Translations under genes and position numbers: made by a program
The notes under the pieces: model-generated
Database searches by the model: none
Seen by the model: the letters and a program-made list of their open reading frames with translations, nothing else
What the model was told of the DNA's origin: nothing
Shown here: positions 1 through 5,698 of the stretch, piece by piece
Position numbering within the stretch: position 1 is the first letter of the stretch
Layout: each line of letters begins with the position of its first letter
NCBI GenBank assembly: GCA_035294565.1
Contig: DATGKR010000080.1
Span: 1 to 5,883, forward strand
DNA: 5,883 nt
Direction of reading: 5' to 3'
From: DATGKR01 sp035294565
GTDB lineage: Bacteria > Actinomycetota > Acidimicrobiia > Acidimicrobiales > Palsa-688

Positions 1-1002
1 GGGGTCGTGGCGCAGGTGACCCCCTGGAACTACCCGCTGATGATGGCCGTCTGGAAGATCGCCCCCGCCCTGGCCGCTGGCAACACGGTCGTCCTCAAAC
101 CATCGGATACGACGCCGGTCACCACAGTGATGCTCGCCGAGCTGGCCGGGACCATCTTCCCGCCGGGGGTGCTGAACGTGGTTTGCGGTGACCGGGACAC
201 CGGGCGGGCGCTCGTGTCGCACCCCGTCCCGCAGATGGTGGCGATAACCGGGAGCGTGAGGGCCGGGCGGGAGGTGGCCACCGCCGCATCGGCCGACCTG
301 AAGAGGCTGCACCTGGAGCTGGGCGGGAAGGCCCCGGTGCTCGTATTCGACGACGTCGACGTCGGCAGGGCAGCCGAGGCGATCACCCTGGCCGGCTACT
401 TCAACGCCGGTCAGGACTGCACGGCGGCGACCAGGGTCCTCGCCGGCCGGCGGGTCTACGCCGACATGGTCGACGCGCTCGCCGAGCAGGCGCGGGGCAC
501 GACTTTCGGCGGCCCGGACCACCCGGACGTGGCGTACGGCCCTCTCAACAACGCCGCGCAGCTCGACCGCGTCTCCTCCCTCGTGTCCCGCCGGCCGTCG
601 CACGCCAAGGTGGTCACCGGCGGCGAGGCGCCCGCCGGCCCCGGCTTCTTCTACCCGCCGACCGTGGTCGCCGGGGTCGAACAGGGCGACGAGCTGTCCC
701 AGAACGAGATCTTCGGTCCAGTGATCACCGTCCAGTCCTTCGACGGCGAGGAGCAGGCGCTCGAATGGGCCAACGGCGTCGAGTACGGCCTGGCGTCGAG
801 CGTATGGACCGCCGACCACGCCAGGGCGCTGAGGGTCTCGCGCCGTTTGGACTTCGGCTGCGTGTGGGTCAACACCCACATCCCCCTCGTCGCCGAAATG
901 CCCCACGGCGGGTTCAAGCACTCCGGCTACGGCAAGGATCTGTCCCTCTACGCCTTGGAGGACTACACCAGGGTCAAGCACGTCATGAGCAGGTTCGAAT
1001 AG
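1..1002 (+). CDS. Aldehyde dehydrogenase, gamma-aminobutyraldehyde dehydrogenase-like (5' end outside window)
   Basis: NAD(P)-dependent aldehyde dehydrogenase, predicted to oxidise an amino-aldehyde such as 4-aminobutanal to the acid in the cytoplasm. The reading frame is open from base 1, and the first residues (GVVAQVTPWNYPL) are mid-protein family sequence, so about 140-150 N-terminal residues lie upstream; GTG 7 is not a real start. Visible motifs are the cofactor-binding VVLKPSD, the Rossmann ITGS turn, the general-base Glu in LELGGK (bases 316-318), the catalytic Cys in NAGQDCTA (bases 418-420), and EIFGPV. The Glu-Cys spacing of 34 residues is exactly the family norm, so the enzyme should be active. 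The SVRAGREV stretch and the C-terminal EMPHGGFKHSGYGKDLS-YALEDYT segment are typical of gamma-aminobutyraldehyde dehydrogenases, though betaine-aldehyde-type enzymes are close, so substrate is inferred. The gene ends 14 bp before alanine dehydrogenase, suggesting a shared catabolic unit. Confidence 0.93.
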   Translation, partial: GVVAQVTPWNYPLMMAVWKIAPALAAGNTVVLKPSDTTPVTTVMLAELAGTIFPPGVLNVVCGDRDTGRALVSHPVPQMVAITGSVRAGREVATAASADLKRLHLELGGKAPVLVFDDVDVGRAAEAITLAGYFNAGQDCTAATRVLAGRRVYADMVDALAEQARGTTFGGPDHPDVAYGPLNNAAQLDRVSSLVSRRPSHAKVVTGGEAPAGPGFFYPPTVVAGVEQGDELSQNEIFGPVITVQSFDGEEQALEWANGVEYGLASSVWTADHARALRVSRRLDFGCVWVNTHIPLVAEMPHGGFKHSGYGKDLSLYALEDYTRVKHVMSRFE

Positions 1003-1003
1003 A

Positions 1004-1009
1004 TAGCCT
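1004..1009 (+). promoter_or_regulatory. Candidate -10 box (TAGCCT) for a leaderless alanine dehydrogenase transcript
   Basis: TAGCCT fits the actinobacterial TANNNT -10 pattern and lies 7 nt before the GTG start at 1017, so transcription would begin at or next to the start codon. No Shine-Dalgarno sequence is present in the short gap. No convincing -35 was seen (the place for it lies inside the upstream gene). The same hexamer stands at almost the same distance before coaE and uvrB. It begins two bases after the aldehyde dehydrogenase stop codon, so the gene could be both read through and separately started. Confidence 0.5.
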
Positions 1010-1016
1010 GCCAGGC

Positions 1017-2135
1017 GTGATAGTGGGCGTGCCCGCCGAGGTCAAGGACCAGGAGTACCGGGTCGCCTGCACGCCGGCCGGCGCCCACGAGCTGGTCCGC
1101 CACGGGCACCGTGTCCTTGTCGAGGCCGGCGCCGGTCTCGGATCGTCGATCCCAGACGCCGACTTTGCCGCAGCAGGGGCGACCCTCGTTCGGTCCGCCG
1201 ACGACGTGTGGTCCGACGCGGAGATGGTCCTGAAGGTCAAGGAGCCGGTCGAGGAGGAGTACCACCGGTTGCGAAAGGACCTCGTGCTTTTCACCTACCT
1301 CCATCTGGCGGCGTCCAGGGAGTGCACTGAGGCTCTCCTGGCCGCGGGAACCACCGCCGTGGCCTACGAGACCGTGCAGATGCCCGACGGCTCCCTCCCC
1401 CTGCTCGCCCCCATGTCGGAGGTCGCCGGGCGGATGGCGCCCCAGGCCGGCGCCCATCACCTCCAGCGCGACGGCGGCGGCAGGGGAGTGCTGATGGGAG
1501 GGGTTTCAGGCGTTTACGCCGCCAAGGTGGTGGTCATCGGAGCCGGCGTGTCGGGGATGAACGCAGCGGCCATCGCCCTTGGCATGCAGGCGGAGGTTCT
1601 GCTTCTCGACAAGAACATCGCCCGACTACGCGAGGCCGACCGCATCTACCAGGGCCACTGCCAGACGGTGGCGTCGAACACCTACGAGATCGAAAGGGCC
1701 GTCATCGACGCCGACCTGGTCATCGGCGCCGTGCTGGTCCCCGGGGCGAAGGCACCCGTGCTCGTGCCGGACTCGCTGGTGGCCCGGATGAAGCCGGGGT
1801 CGGTTCTCGTGGACATAGCCATCGACCAGGGCGGGTGCTTCGAGTCGTCGCGGCCGACCACCCACTCCGACCCCGTCTACACCGTCCACGGCTCGGTCTT
1901 CTACTGCGTGGCGAACATGCCGGGTGCCGTGCCCCACACGTCGACGTACGCGTTGACCAACGTCACCCTGCCCTACGCGCTGGAGATAGCCGACCGGGGG
2001 TGGCGGGAGGCGATGAGGTTCGACCCGGTGCTGGCCGGCGGGTTGAACGCCCACGACGGGATCTTGACCTCCCGGCCGGTCGCCGAGGCGCATGGTCTCC
2101 CGTTCGTCGACGCCGCCCAGGTGCTCGGGGGGTAG
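1017..2135 (+). CDS. ald: Alanine dehydrogenase
   Basis: Catalyses reversible NAD-dependent oxidative deamination of L-alanine to pyruvate and ammonia; family members are cytoplasmic, usually hexamers. The GTG at 1017 gives 372 residues, close to the usual length, beginning MIVGVPAEVKDQEYRVA. With this start the known catalytic and substrate residues fall on the numbers I recall for the Mycobacterium tuberculosis enzyme: Arg15, Lys75 (in LKVKEP), His96 (in YLHLA) and Asp270 (in DIAIDQGG). This strongly supports the start over GTG 1023. The NAD-binding turn GAGVSG is at 175-180, with Asp198 at the end of the second strand, as expected for NAD rather than NADP. The substrate-side stretches LLAPMSEVAGR and RPTTHSDP and the C-terminal MPGAVPHTSTYALTN are intact. 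Together with the preceding aldehyde dehydrogenase it may recycle alanine formed by a pyruvate-dependent amine transaminase; that partner would lie outside the window. Confidence 0.96.
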   Translation: MIVGVPAEVKDQEYRVACTPAGAHELVRHGHRVLVEAGAGLGSSIPDADFAAAGATLVRSADDVWSDAEMVLKVKEPVEEEYHRLRKDLVLFTYLHLAASRECTEALLAAGTTAVAYETVQMPDGSLPLLAPMSEVAGRMAPQAGAHHLQRDGGGRGVLMGGVSGVYAAKVVVIGAGVSGMNAAAIALGMQAEVLLLDKNIARLREADRIYQGHCQTVASNTYEIERAVIDADLVIGAVLVPGAKAPVLVPDSLVARMKPGSVLVDIAIDQGGCFESSRPTTHSDPVYTVHGSVFYCVANMPGAVPHTSTYALTNVTLPYALEIADRGWREAMRFDPVLAGGLNAHDGILTSRPVAEAHGLPFVDAAQVLGG

Positions 2136-2137
2136 AA

Positions 2138-2157
2138 GCCGCCACCTGTCGGGCGGC
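2138..2157. terminator. Possible weak bidirectional hairpin between convergent genes
   Basis: GCCGCC (2138-2143) and GGCGGC (2152-2157) can form a 6-bp stem around an 8-nt loop, just after the ald stop and before the 3' end of the opposing regulator gene. A second short pairing (CGGGA/TCCCG) follows within the next 17 bases. No U-tract follows on either strand, so this is at best a weak or Rho-assisted terminator. In DNA this GC-rich, such stems also arise by chance. Confidence 0.22.
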
Positions 2158-2180
2158 GGGACGGCCGTTCCCGCCCCTGT

Positions 2181-2251
2181 TCGCCGTGGATGGCGGTCAG
2201 CAGCTGCCGGTTGGGGCCAGGTGCTCCGGCTCGCCCTGGATGGCGGTAAGC
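2181..2251. repeat. Two copies of a 21-bp direct repeat, 50 bp apart
   Basis: Bases 2181-2201 and 2231-2251 match at 19 of 21 positions (core TGGATGGCGGT). The copies lie in the low-complexity 3' end of the minus-strand regulator gene, and the left copy contains that gene's stop codon. Because the offset of 50 is not a multiple of three, the two copies are read in different frames. In the right copy one of the two changes turns the would-be TGA triplet into TTA. Confidence 0.6.
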
Positions 2252-2550
2252 CCGCCGCCTCCCCCGGTCTGGCCGCCACCTGTGTCGCGCGACCCCGAAG
2301 GGGAGCGCCGGTTGGCCGCGAGCAGCGCCCGGATCCCTTCCGCCGGGTACCGGCGGTGTCCACCGGGGGTCCTGACGGACGGGATGCGACCGCTCTTGGC
2401 CCACTCCGACACGGTGCGCTCGGATACCTCGAACAAAGCCGCCACATCCGAGGTCCGAAGCATCTGCCCCTCGAGAACCGTCGGCACATCGTGTCCGAAC
2501 AGCAGGCTCAACAAGGCTCGGCGCTGGTCTGGTGATGCGGTCTCCGACAA
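2197..2550 (-). CDS. BldC/MerR-type helix-turn-helix DNA-binding protein
   Basis: Small predicted transcription factor of 117 residues. Residues about 29-80 form one helix-turn-helix domain of the MerR/excisionase class: LRTSDVAALFEVSERTVSEW is the helix-turn-helix, followed by the wing AKSGRIPSVRTPGGHRRYP and a last helix ending in IRALLA. This layout, especially the W-A-K-x-G and GGHRRY signatures, closely follows Streptomyces BldC (68 residues). Here there is an extra N-terminal segment of about 28 residues and a Gly-rich tail (residues 91-100). I chose the TTG at 2550 because a GAGGAG ribosome site stands 6 nt before it. An in-frame GTG further upstream would add Arg-rich residues with a poorly placed site. 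The open frame continues far upstream (to 3237), but that is only the shadow of coaE. Target genes are unknown; it is divergent from coaE and may control its own gene or coaE. Family is clear; precise role is inferred. Confidence 0.87.
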   Translation of the reverse strand: MSETASPDQRRALLSLLFGHDVPTVLEGQMLRTSDVAALFEVSERTVSEWAKSGRIPSVRTPGGHRRYPAEGIRALLAANRRSPSGSRDTGGGQTGGGGGLTAIQGEPEHLAPTGSC

Positions 2551-2556
2551 ATCGAT

Positions 2557-2562
2557 CTCCTC
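2557..2562 (-). promoter_or_regulatory. Ribosome binding site deciding the TTG start of the BldC-like gene
   Basis: Read on the minus strand this is GAGGAG, followed by 6 nt (ATCGAT) and then TTG at 2550. It is the only clear Shine-Dalgarno sequence at a start in the window; the other four visible starts lack one. It favours the TTG over upstream in-frame GTG codons. Confidence 0.7.
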
Positions 2563-2610
2563 GAATCGTCGGCGGCGCGCTCCCCTTCGGCCGCCCCTTC
2601 TCCACTGGGC

Positions 2611-2639
2611 ACTATCCACCTTCCGCGGGGGCCCGGCAA
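2611..2639 (-). promoter_or_regulatory. Candidate sigma-70-type promoter of the BldC-like gene
   Basis: On the minus strand TTGCCG (2639-2634) is separated by exactly 17 nt from GATAGT (2616-2611). Each hexamer matches the TTGACA/TATAAT consensus at 4 of 6 positions. Transcription would begin near 2604, giving a leader of about 54 nt that contains the GAGGAG ribosome site. Found by inspection only; GC-rich promoters are poorly predictable. Confidence 0.42.
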
Positions 2640-2656
2640 TGGCCCGGCAGGGCCAT
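2639..2656. promoter_or_regulatory. Perfect 7-bp inverted repeat (possible operator) between divergent genes
   Basis: ATGGCCC-GGCA-GGGCCAT is a perfect dyad with 7-bp arms and a 4-nt centre. It directly abuts the proposed -35 of the BldC-like gene and sits about 40 bp before the coaE -10 box. A second dyad, GGCGG-TG-CCGCC, follows at 2660-2671. A regulator bound here could affect both divergent genes; autoregulation by the BldC-like protein is a guess. As RNA from either strand it would also fold as a hairpin. Confidence 0.4.
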
Positions 2657-2659
2657 ATT

Positions 2660-2671
2660 GGCGGTGCCGCC
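2660..2671. repeat. Short GC-rich dyad upstream of coaE
   Basis: GGCGG and CCGCC are separated by TG, giving a 12-bp dyad 3 bp beyond the larger inverted repeat at 2639-2656 and 22 bp before the coaE -10 box. The stretch from 2672 to 2693 is GC-rich with no recognisable -35. Such short GC dyads are common by chance here. Confidence 0.25.
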
Positions 2672-2693
2672 GGGCTAGTCCCGCCGGCCGCGT

Positions 2694-2699
2694 TAGCCT
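2694..2699 (+). promoter_or_regulatory. Candidate -10 box (TAGCCT) for leaderless coaE
   Basis: TAGCCT lies 8 nt before the GTG start at 2708, and the intervening GCGGACCC is no ribosome site. This placement predicts a transcript starting at the start codon itself. No good -35 hexamer was found at 16-18 nt upstream. Confidence 0.55.
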
Positions 2700-2707
2700 G
2701 CGGACCC

Positions 2708-3334
2708 GTGTTCCTGGTCGGCCTCACGGGCGGCATCGGGTCGGGCAAGTCGACGGTGGCAGCAGGACTGGCAAGCCGGGGAGCCGCCGTCGTAGACGCC
2801 GACGCCATCGCTCGCGAGGTCGTCGAGCCGGGGGGACCTGCCTTCTCCCCAGTAGTCGAGCGCTTCGGTCCCTCGATCCTCGGTCCTGACGGGCGCATCG
2901 ACCGGCCGGTCCTCGCCGCCGTCGTCTTCTCCGATCGCGGCGCCCTCGCCGACCTCAACTCGATCACCCACCCGGTCATCGGCCGAGTCATGGCCGAGCG
3001 GGTTGCCGCCGCCGGGTCCCTGTCCGGAATCGTCGTGCTCGACATCCCCCTGCTCGACATCGCGACGAAGGACCGTTTCGACCTCGCCGCTGTCGTCGTC
3101 GTCGACGCGCCCGAGGACGTCGCCGTCGAACGCCTGGTCGCCCAGCGCGGTTTCTCGGAGTCCGACGCCCGGGCCCGCATCGCATCCCAGCTCAGCCGCG
3201 AGGAGCGCCGCGCTCTGGCCGACCTGGTTATCGACAACTCGGGCAGCAGGTCGAGGCTCGAGGAGGAGATCGACCGGGCGTGGGAGTGGATGACCCGCCA
3301 GGCAGCGAGCTGCCGGGACCGGTCCGACGCTTGA
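2708..3334 (+). CDS. coaE: Dephospho-CoA kinase
   Basis: Catalyses the last step of coenzyme A synthesis, ATP-dependent 3'-phosphorylation of dephospho-CoA, in the cytoplasm. The product is 208 residues, a normal single-domain length; it lacks the extra C-terminal domain found in the longer M. tuberculosis protein. Start GTG 2708 gives MFLVGLTGGIGSGKST, with the Walker A loop at 8-16 as in other CoaE proteins. Further family signatures are VVDAD (28-32), the THP stretch with His88, LDIPLL (111-116), RLVAQRGFSESDARARIASQ (142-161) with the arginines expected of the lid region, and ADLVIDNSGS (171-180). The common acidic residue after PLL is less clear here (PLLDIATKD). The frame remains open upstream to 1835, but that part has no family sequence and overlaps ald and the regulator gene. 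It precedes uvrB by 40 bp, an arrangement also seen in mycobacteria with one gene between them. Confidence 0.96.
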   Translation: MFLVGLTGGIGSGKSTVAAGLASRGAAVVDADAIAREVVEPGGPAFSPVVERFGPSILGPDGRIDRPVLAAVVFSDRGALADLNSITHPVIGRVMAERVAAAGSLSGIVVLDIPLLDIATKDRFDLAAVVVVDAPEDVAVERLVAQRGFSESDARARIASQLSREERRALADLVIDNSGSRSRLEEEIDRAWEWMTRQAASCRDRSDA

Positions 3335-3361
3335 GCGGTACGGGTTCGGGACCGGGTCCCG
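3316..3361. promoter_or_regulatory. Pair of related GGACC/GGTCC dyads before uvrB
   Basis: GGACCGGTCC (3316-3325) is a perfect 10-bp palindrome inside the 3' end of coaE. CGGGACC-G-GGTCCCG (3347-3361) is a 15-bp dyad with a single central base, ending just before the uvrB -10 box. Their centres are about 33-34 bp apart, near three helical turns, so they would lie on one face of the DNA. They could be operator sites or chance GC-rich palindromes. Neither resembles the actinobacterial LexA box (GAAC-N4-GTTC). Confidence 0.3.
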
Positions 3362-3362
3362 G

Positions 3363-3368
3363 TAGCCT
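3363..3368 (+). promoter_or_regulatory. Candidate -10 box (TAGCCT) for leaderless uvrB
   Basis: TAGCCT stands 6 nt before the GTG at 3375 (spacer TCGGCT), with no ribosome site. It is the third identical hexamer at nearly the same distance from a start in this window. Read-through from coaE across the 40-bp gap is also possible. Confidence 0.52.
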
Positions 3369-3374
3369 TCGGCT

Positions 3375-5510
3375 GTGCCCGAGTTCAAGGTCGTCTCGCA
3401 GTTCGACCCGGCGGGAGACCAGCCCAAGGCCATAGCGCAGCTGGCGGAGGGCATCCGTAAGGGTCACCGTTTTCAGACGCTGCTGGGCATCACCGGCAGC
3501 GGCAAGAGCGCGACGATCGCGTGGACCATCGAGGCGGTGCAGAGGCCGACCCTGATCATCGCCCCCAACAAGTCGCTCGCCGCCCAGCTGGCCAATGAGA
3601 TGCGCGAGTTCTTCCCGCACAACCGGGTCGAGTACTTCGTGAGCTACTACGACTACTACCAGCCCGAGGCGTACCTCCCCTCCAGCGACACCTACATCGA
3701 GAAAGACAGCTCGATCAACGACGAGATCGACCGGCTCCGCCACTCCGCCACATCCGCACTCCTCACCCGGCGGGACGTGATCGTCGTCGCCTCGGTCAGC
3801 TGCATCTACGGCCTCGGTTCCCCGGAGGAGTACTCCAAGCGGATTCTGCACGTCAAGCGAGGCGCGGAGCACGACCAGCGTGCGATCCTGCGCCGCCTGG
3901 TGGACATGAACTACGAGCGCAACGACTCGAACCTCGTTCGCGGCAAGTTCCGGGTGAGGGGGGACACGATCGAGGTGCACCCCGCCTACGAGGAGCACGC
4001 CATTCGGATCGAGCTGTTCGGCGACGAGGTGGAACGCATATCGACCGTTGACCTCCTGACGGGTGAGCAGCTGGGAGAACCGGAAGAGGTCGTCGTTTTC
4101 CCAGCGACGCATTACGTGGCGGGTGAGGAGCGGATGAAGGAGGCGATCGCCGGCATCGAGGCGGAGTTGCAGGAGCGCTTGGCCTTTTTCGAGCGAGAGG
4201 GCAAGCTCCTCGAGGCTCAGCGTCTCCGCATGCGCACCTCCTACGACCTCGAGATGCTGGCCGAGGTGGGGGTGTGCTCGGGGATCGAGAACTACAGCCG
4301 CCACATCGACGGCCGGAAGCCAGGGGAGCCGCCGCACACGCTGCTCGACTTCTTCCCCCCCGACTGGTTGCTGGTGATAGACGAGTCCCACCAGACCGTC
4401 CCCCAGCTTCACGGCCAGTACGAGGGCGACCACTCCCGCAAGGAAACGCTGATCGAGCACGGCTTCCGGCTCCCGTCCGCCGCCGACAACCGGCCGCTCC
4501 GCTTCGACGAGTTCTACCGGCGCATCAACCAGTGCATCTTCATGTCGGCCACGCCCGCCCCCTACGAAATCCAGCAGTCGGCGCAGGTGGTGGAGCAGAT
4601 CGTACGGCCCACCGGGCTCGTCGACCCCGAGGTGCTCGTCAAGCCGACCAAGGGGCAGATCGACGACCTCATAGGGTTGATCCGGGAGCGGACCGGGCGG
4701 GGCGATCGGGTCCTGGTCACGACGCTCACCAAGAAGATGGCCGAGGACCTGACCGACTACCTCGTCGAGATGGGCCTCAAGGTCCGCTACCTGCACTCCA
4801 ACATCGACACGATCCAGCGCATCGAGATCGTCCGGGACCTCCGCCTGGGCGAGTTCGACGTGCTCGTCGGCATCAACCTGCTGCGGGAAGGTCTGGACCT
4901 GCCCGAGGTGTCCCTCGTCGCCATCCTGGATGCCGACAAGGAAGGGTTTCTGCGGGGGGAGACGTCGTTGATCCAGACCATCGGCCGCGCCGCCCGCAAC
5001 GTCGACGGGCAGGTCGTCATGTACGCCGACCGGGTGACCGACTCGATGCGCCGGGCGATATCCGAGACCCACCGCCGGCGGGCCGTCCAGCAGGTCTACA
5101 ACGAGGAGCACGGCATCGACCCCCAGACGATCCGCAAAGCGGTCTCCGACATCCTCGTCCTGTTGGGAGACCGGGGGGGAGCGGGGGGTTCGGCGGGGGC
5201 CGGCGGTTTCGGCCCCGGCGGTGGCGGTCCCGGATCCGGCTCCGGCTTCGGCGGCCCCGGCGGTGGCGGCTCCGGCTCCGGCTTCGGCGGCCCGGGCTCC
5301 AGCGCCGGCAGACGCAGCCGTCGCAGGGACCGGGCGCGCAGCGACCTGGCCCAGCTGCCGCGCGACGAGTTGGCCCGGTTGATCTCCACGCTGGAGGACG
5401 AAATGCGCGAAGCGGCCGCCGACCTGCGCTTCGAGTACGCCGCCAGACTGCGTGACGAGATCGCCGATCTCAAGTCGGAACTGGCGGACATCGCCATCGC
5501 CCGGGGGTAG
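3375..5510 (+). CDS. uvrB: UvrABC excision repair helicase subunit UvrB, with Gly-rich linker
   Basis: Damage-verifying subunit of nucleotide excision repair: loaded by UvrA, it inserts a beta-hairpin between the strands and recruits UvrC. 711 residues, slightly long for the family. The GTG start gives PEFKVVSQFDPAGDQPKAI, the usual N-terminus. Helicase motifs are in order: Walker A GITGSGKS (38-45), the beta-hairpin region with YYDYYQPEAY (91-100) and its tyrosines, DESH box (336-339), MSATPAPYE after it, LVGINLLREGLDLPEV, and motif VI QTIGRAARN (534-542). The helicase core ends near residue 597 (VSDILVLLG). Then comes a Gly-rich, imperfectly repeated linker (about 598-645), a basic patch of Arg residues (646-655), and the C-terminal UVR motif (about 664-704: LARLISTLEDEMREAAADLRFEYAARLRDEI), which binds UvrC in known systems. 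All core residues look intact, so the protein should work. The linker is the unusual part. No LexA box was seen. Confidence 0.98.
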   Translation: MPEFKVVSQFDPAGDQPKAIAQLAEGIRKGHRFQTLLGITGSGKSATIAWTIEAVQRPTLIIAPNKSLAAQLANEMREFFPHNRVEYFVSYYDYYQPEAYLPSSDTYIEKDSSINDEIDRLRHSATSALLTRRDVIVVASVSCIYGLGSPEEYSKRILHVKRGAEHDQRAILRRLVDMNYERNDSNLVRGKFRVRGDTIEVHPAYEEHAIRIELFGDEVERISTVDLLTGEQLGEPEEVVVFPATHYVAGEERMKEAIAGIEAELQERLAFFEREGKLLEAQRLRMRTSYDLEMLAEVGVCSGIENYSRHIDGRKPGEPPHTLLDFFPPDWLLVIDESHQTVPQLHGQYEGDHSRKETLIEHGFRLPSAADNRPLRFDEFYRRINQCIFMSATPAPYEIQQSAQVVEQIVRPTGLVDPEVLVKPTKGQIDDLIGLIRERTGRGDRVLVTTLTKKMAEDLTDYLVEMGLKVRYLHSNIDTIQRIEIVRDLRLGEFDVLVGINLLREGLDLPEVSLVAILDADKEGFLRGETSLIQTIGRAARNVDGQVVMYADRVTDSMRRAISETHRRRAVQQVYNEEHGIDPQTIRKAVSDILVLLGDRGGAGGSAGAGGFGPGGGGPGSGSGFGGPGGGGSGSGFGGPGSSAGRRSRRRDRARSDLAQLPRDELARLISTLEDEMREAAADLRFEYAARLRDEIADLKSELADIAIARG
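5211..5288 (+). repeat. In-frame tandem repeat encoding the Gly-rich linker of UvrB
   Basis: Two adjacent units, 5211-5252 (42 nt) and 5253-5288 (36 nt), both begin GGCCCCGGCGGTGGCGG and end CCGGCTCCGGCTTCGGC. They encode GPGGGGPGSGSGFG and GPGGGGSGSGFG, residues 613-638 of UvrB. A 6-nt (two-codon) length difference separates them, and a partial third unit (GPGS) follows. Lengths remain multiples of three, so the frame is preserved. The pattern suggests growth by slipped replication; copy number may vary among strains. Confidence 0.8.
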
Positions 5511-5523
5511 GGCGGCGCGCTGC

Positions 5524-5537
5524 TCGGCCGGAGCCGA
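5524..5537 (+). terminator. Small hairpin just after uvrB
   Basis: TCGGC-CGGA-GCCGA can form a 5-bp stem with a 4-nt loop, 13 nt after the uvrB stop. No U-run follows, so intrinsic termination is unlikely; it may only protect the 3' end. An 11-nt direct repeat (CGCGCTGCTCG) also flanks this part at 5516-5526 and 5568-5578. Confidence 0.22.
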
Positions 5538-5581
5538 CGCGTGCAGGGGGTGCGTTCGGGGGACCGCCGCGCTGCTCGCCA

Positions 5582-5599
5582 GGTAGATGAAACATCACC
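5582..5599. repeat. Bulged hairpin directly before the first AATCSSGATT element
   Basis: GGT-A-GATG-AAA-CATC-ACC folds into a 7-bp stem with one bulged A and a 3-nt loop. It ends exactly where the first repeat copy (5600) begins. It could serve as a 3'-end structure for uvrB or be part of the downstream regulatory region. Confidence 0.3.
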
Positions 5600-5676
5600 A
5601 ATCCCGATTTGTATACGAGATGCGACTTACTGACGCATAGAGCACATAAATCGGGATTCGTTCACAAATCGGGATT
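5600..5676. repeat. Three copies of an AATC-(GG/CC)-GATT dyad element
   Basis: Copy 1 (5600-5612) is the reverse complement of copy 3 (5664-5676) over 13 bases. Copies 2 and 3 are direct repeats sharing AAATCGGGATTCGT (5648-5661 and 5666-5679), 18 bp apart. Copy 1 and copy 2 are complementary over 11 bp (5600-5610 with 5648-5658) and enclose a smaller 5-bp stem, ATGCG/CGCAT (5620-5624 with 5634-5638), so the 59-nt stretch can fold as a nested stem. Each copy also has its own internal dyad, AATC-2-GATT. The element is distinctly less GC-rich than its surroundings. It ends 22 bp before the -10 box of the next gene, where an operator would be expected. No flanking target duplications or transposase are visible. 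Confidence 0.75.
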
Positions 5677-5698
5677 CGTCACGGTCCCACCGTGCCTC

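Noticed and set aside
765..1016. Upstream extension of the alanine dehydrogenase frame
   Set aside because: The extra residues overlap the aldehyde dehydrogenase and are Arg/Pro-rich without family similarity; catalytic residue numbering fits the GTG at 1017.
1626..2489. 287-codon minus-strand frame over ald and the regulator
   Set aside because: Arg/Pro-rich shadow sequence; the helix-turn-helix family signature is in a different minus-strand frame (2197-2550).
1835..2707. Upstream extension of the coaE frame (about 290 residues)
   Set aside because: It overlaps ald and, antisense, the BldC-like gene, and is low complexity. CoaE family sequence begins at GTG 2708.
3335..3374. LexA/SOS box before uvrB
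   Set aside because: No GAAC-N4-GTTC-like dyad is present; the palindrome there is GGACC/GGTCC based.
3228..5111. 627-codon open frame on the minus strand
   Set aside because: It lies antisense to uvrB, has low-complexity Val/Asp/Leu-rich composition and no recognisable domain. Long antisense open frames are expected opposite GC-rich genes.
4274..5455. 393-codon frame inside uvrB on the same strand
   Set aside because: It is a +1/+2 frame shadow of uvrB, extremely Arg/Pro/Gly-rich, with no domain.
5600..5676. CRISPR array or insertion-sequence ends
   Set aside because: Repeats are only 11-14 bp, spacers are unequal (36 and about 7 bp), orientation is mixed, and there is no transposase or target-site duplication.
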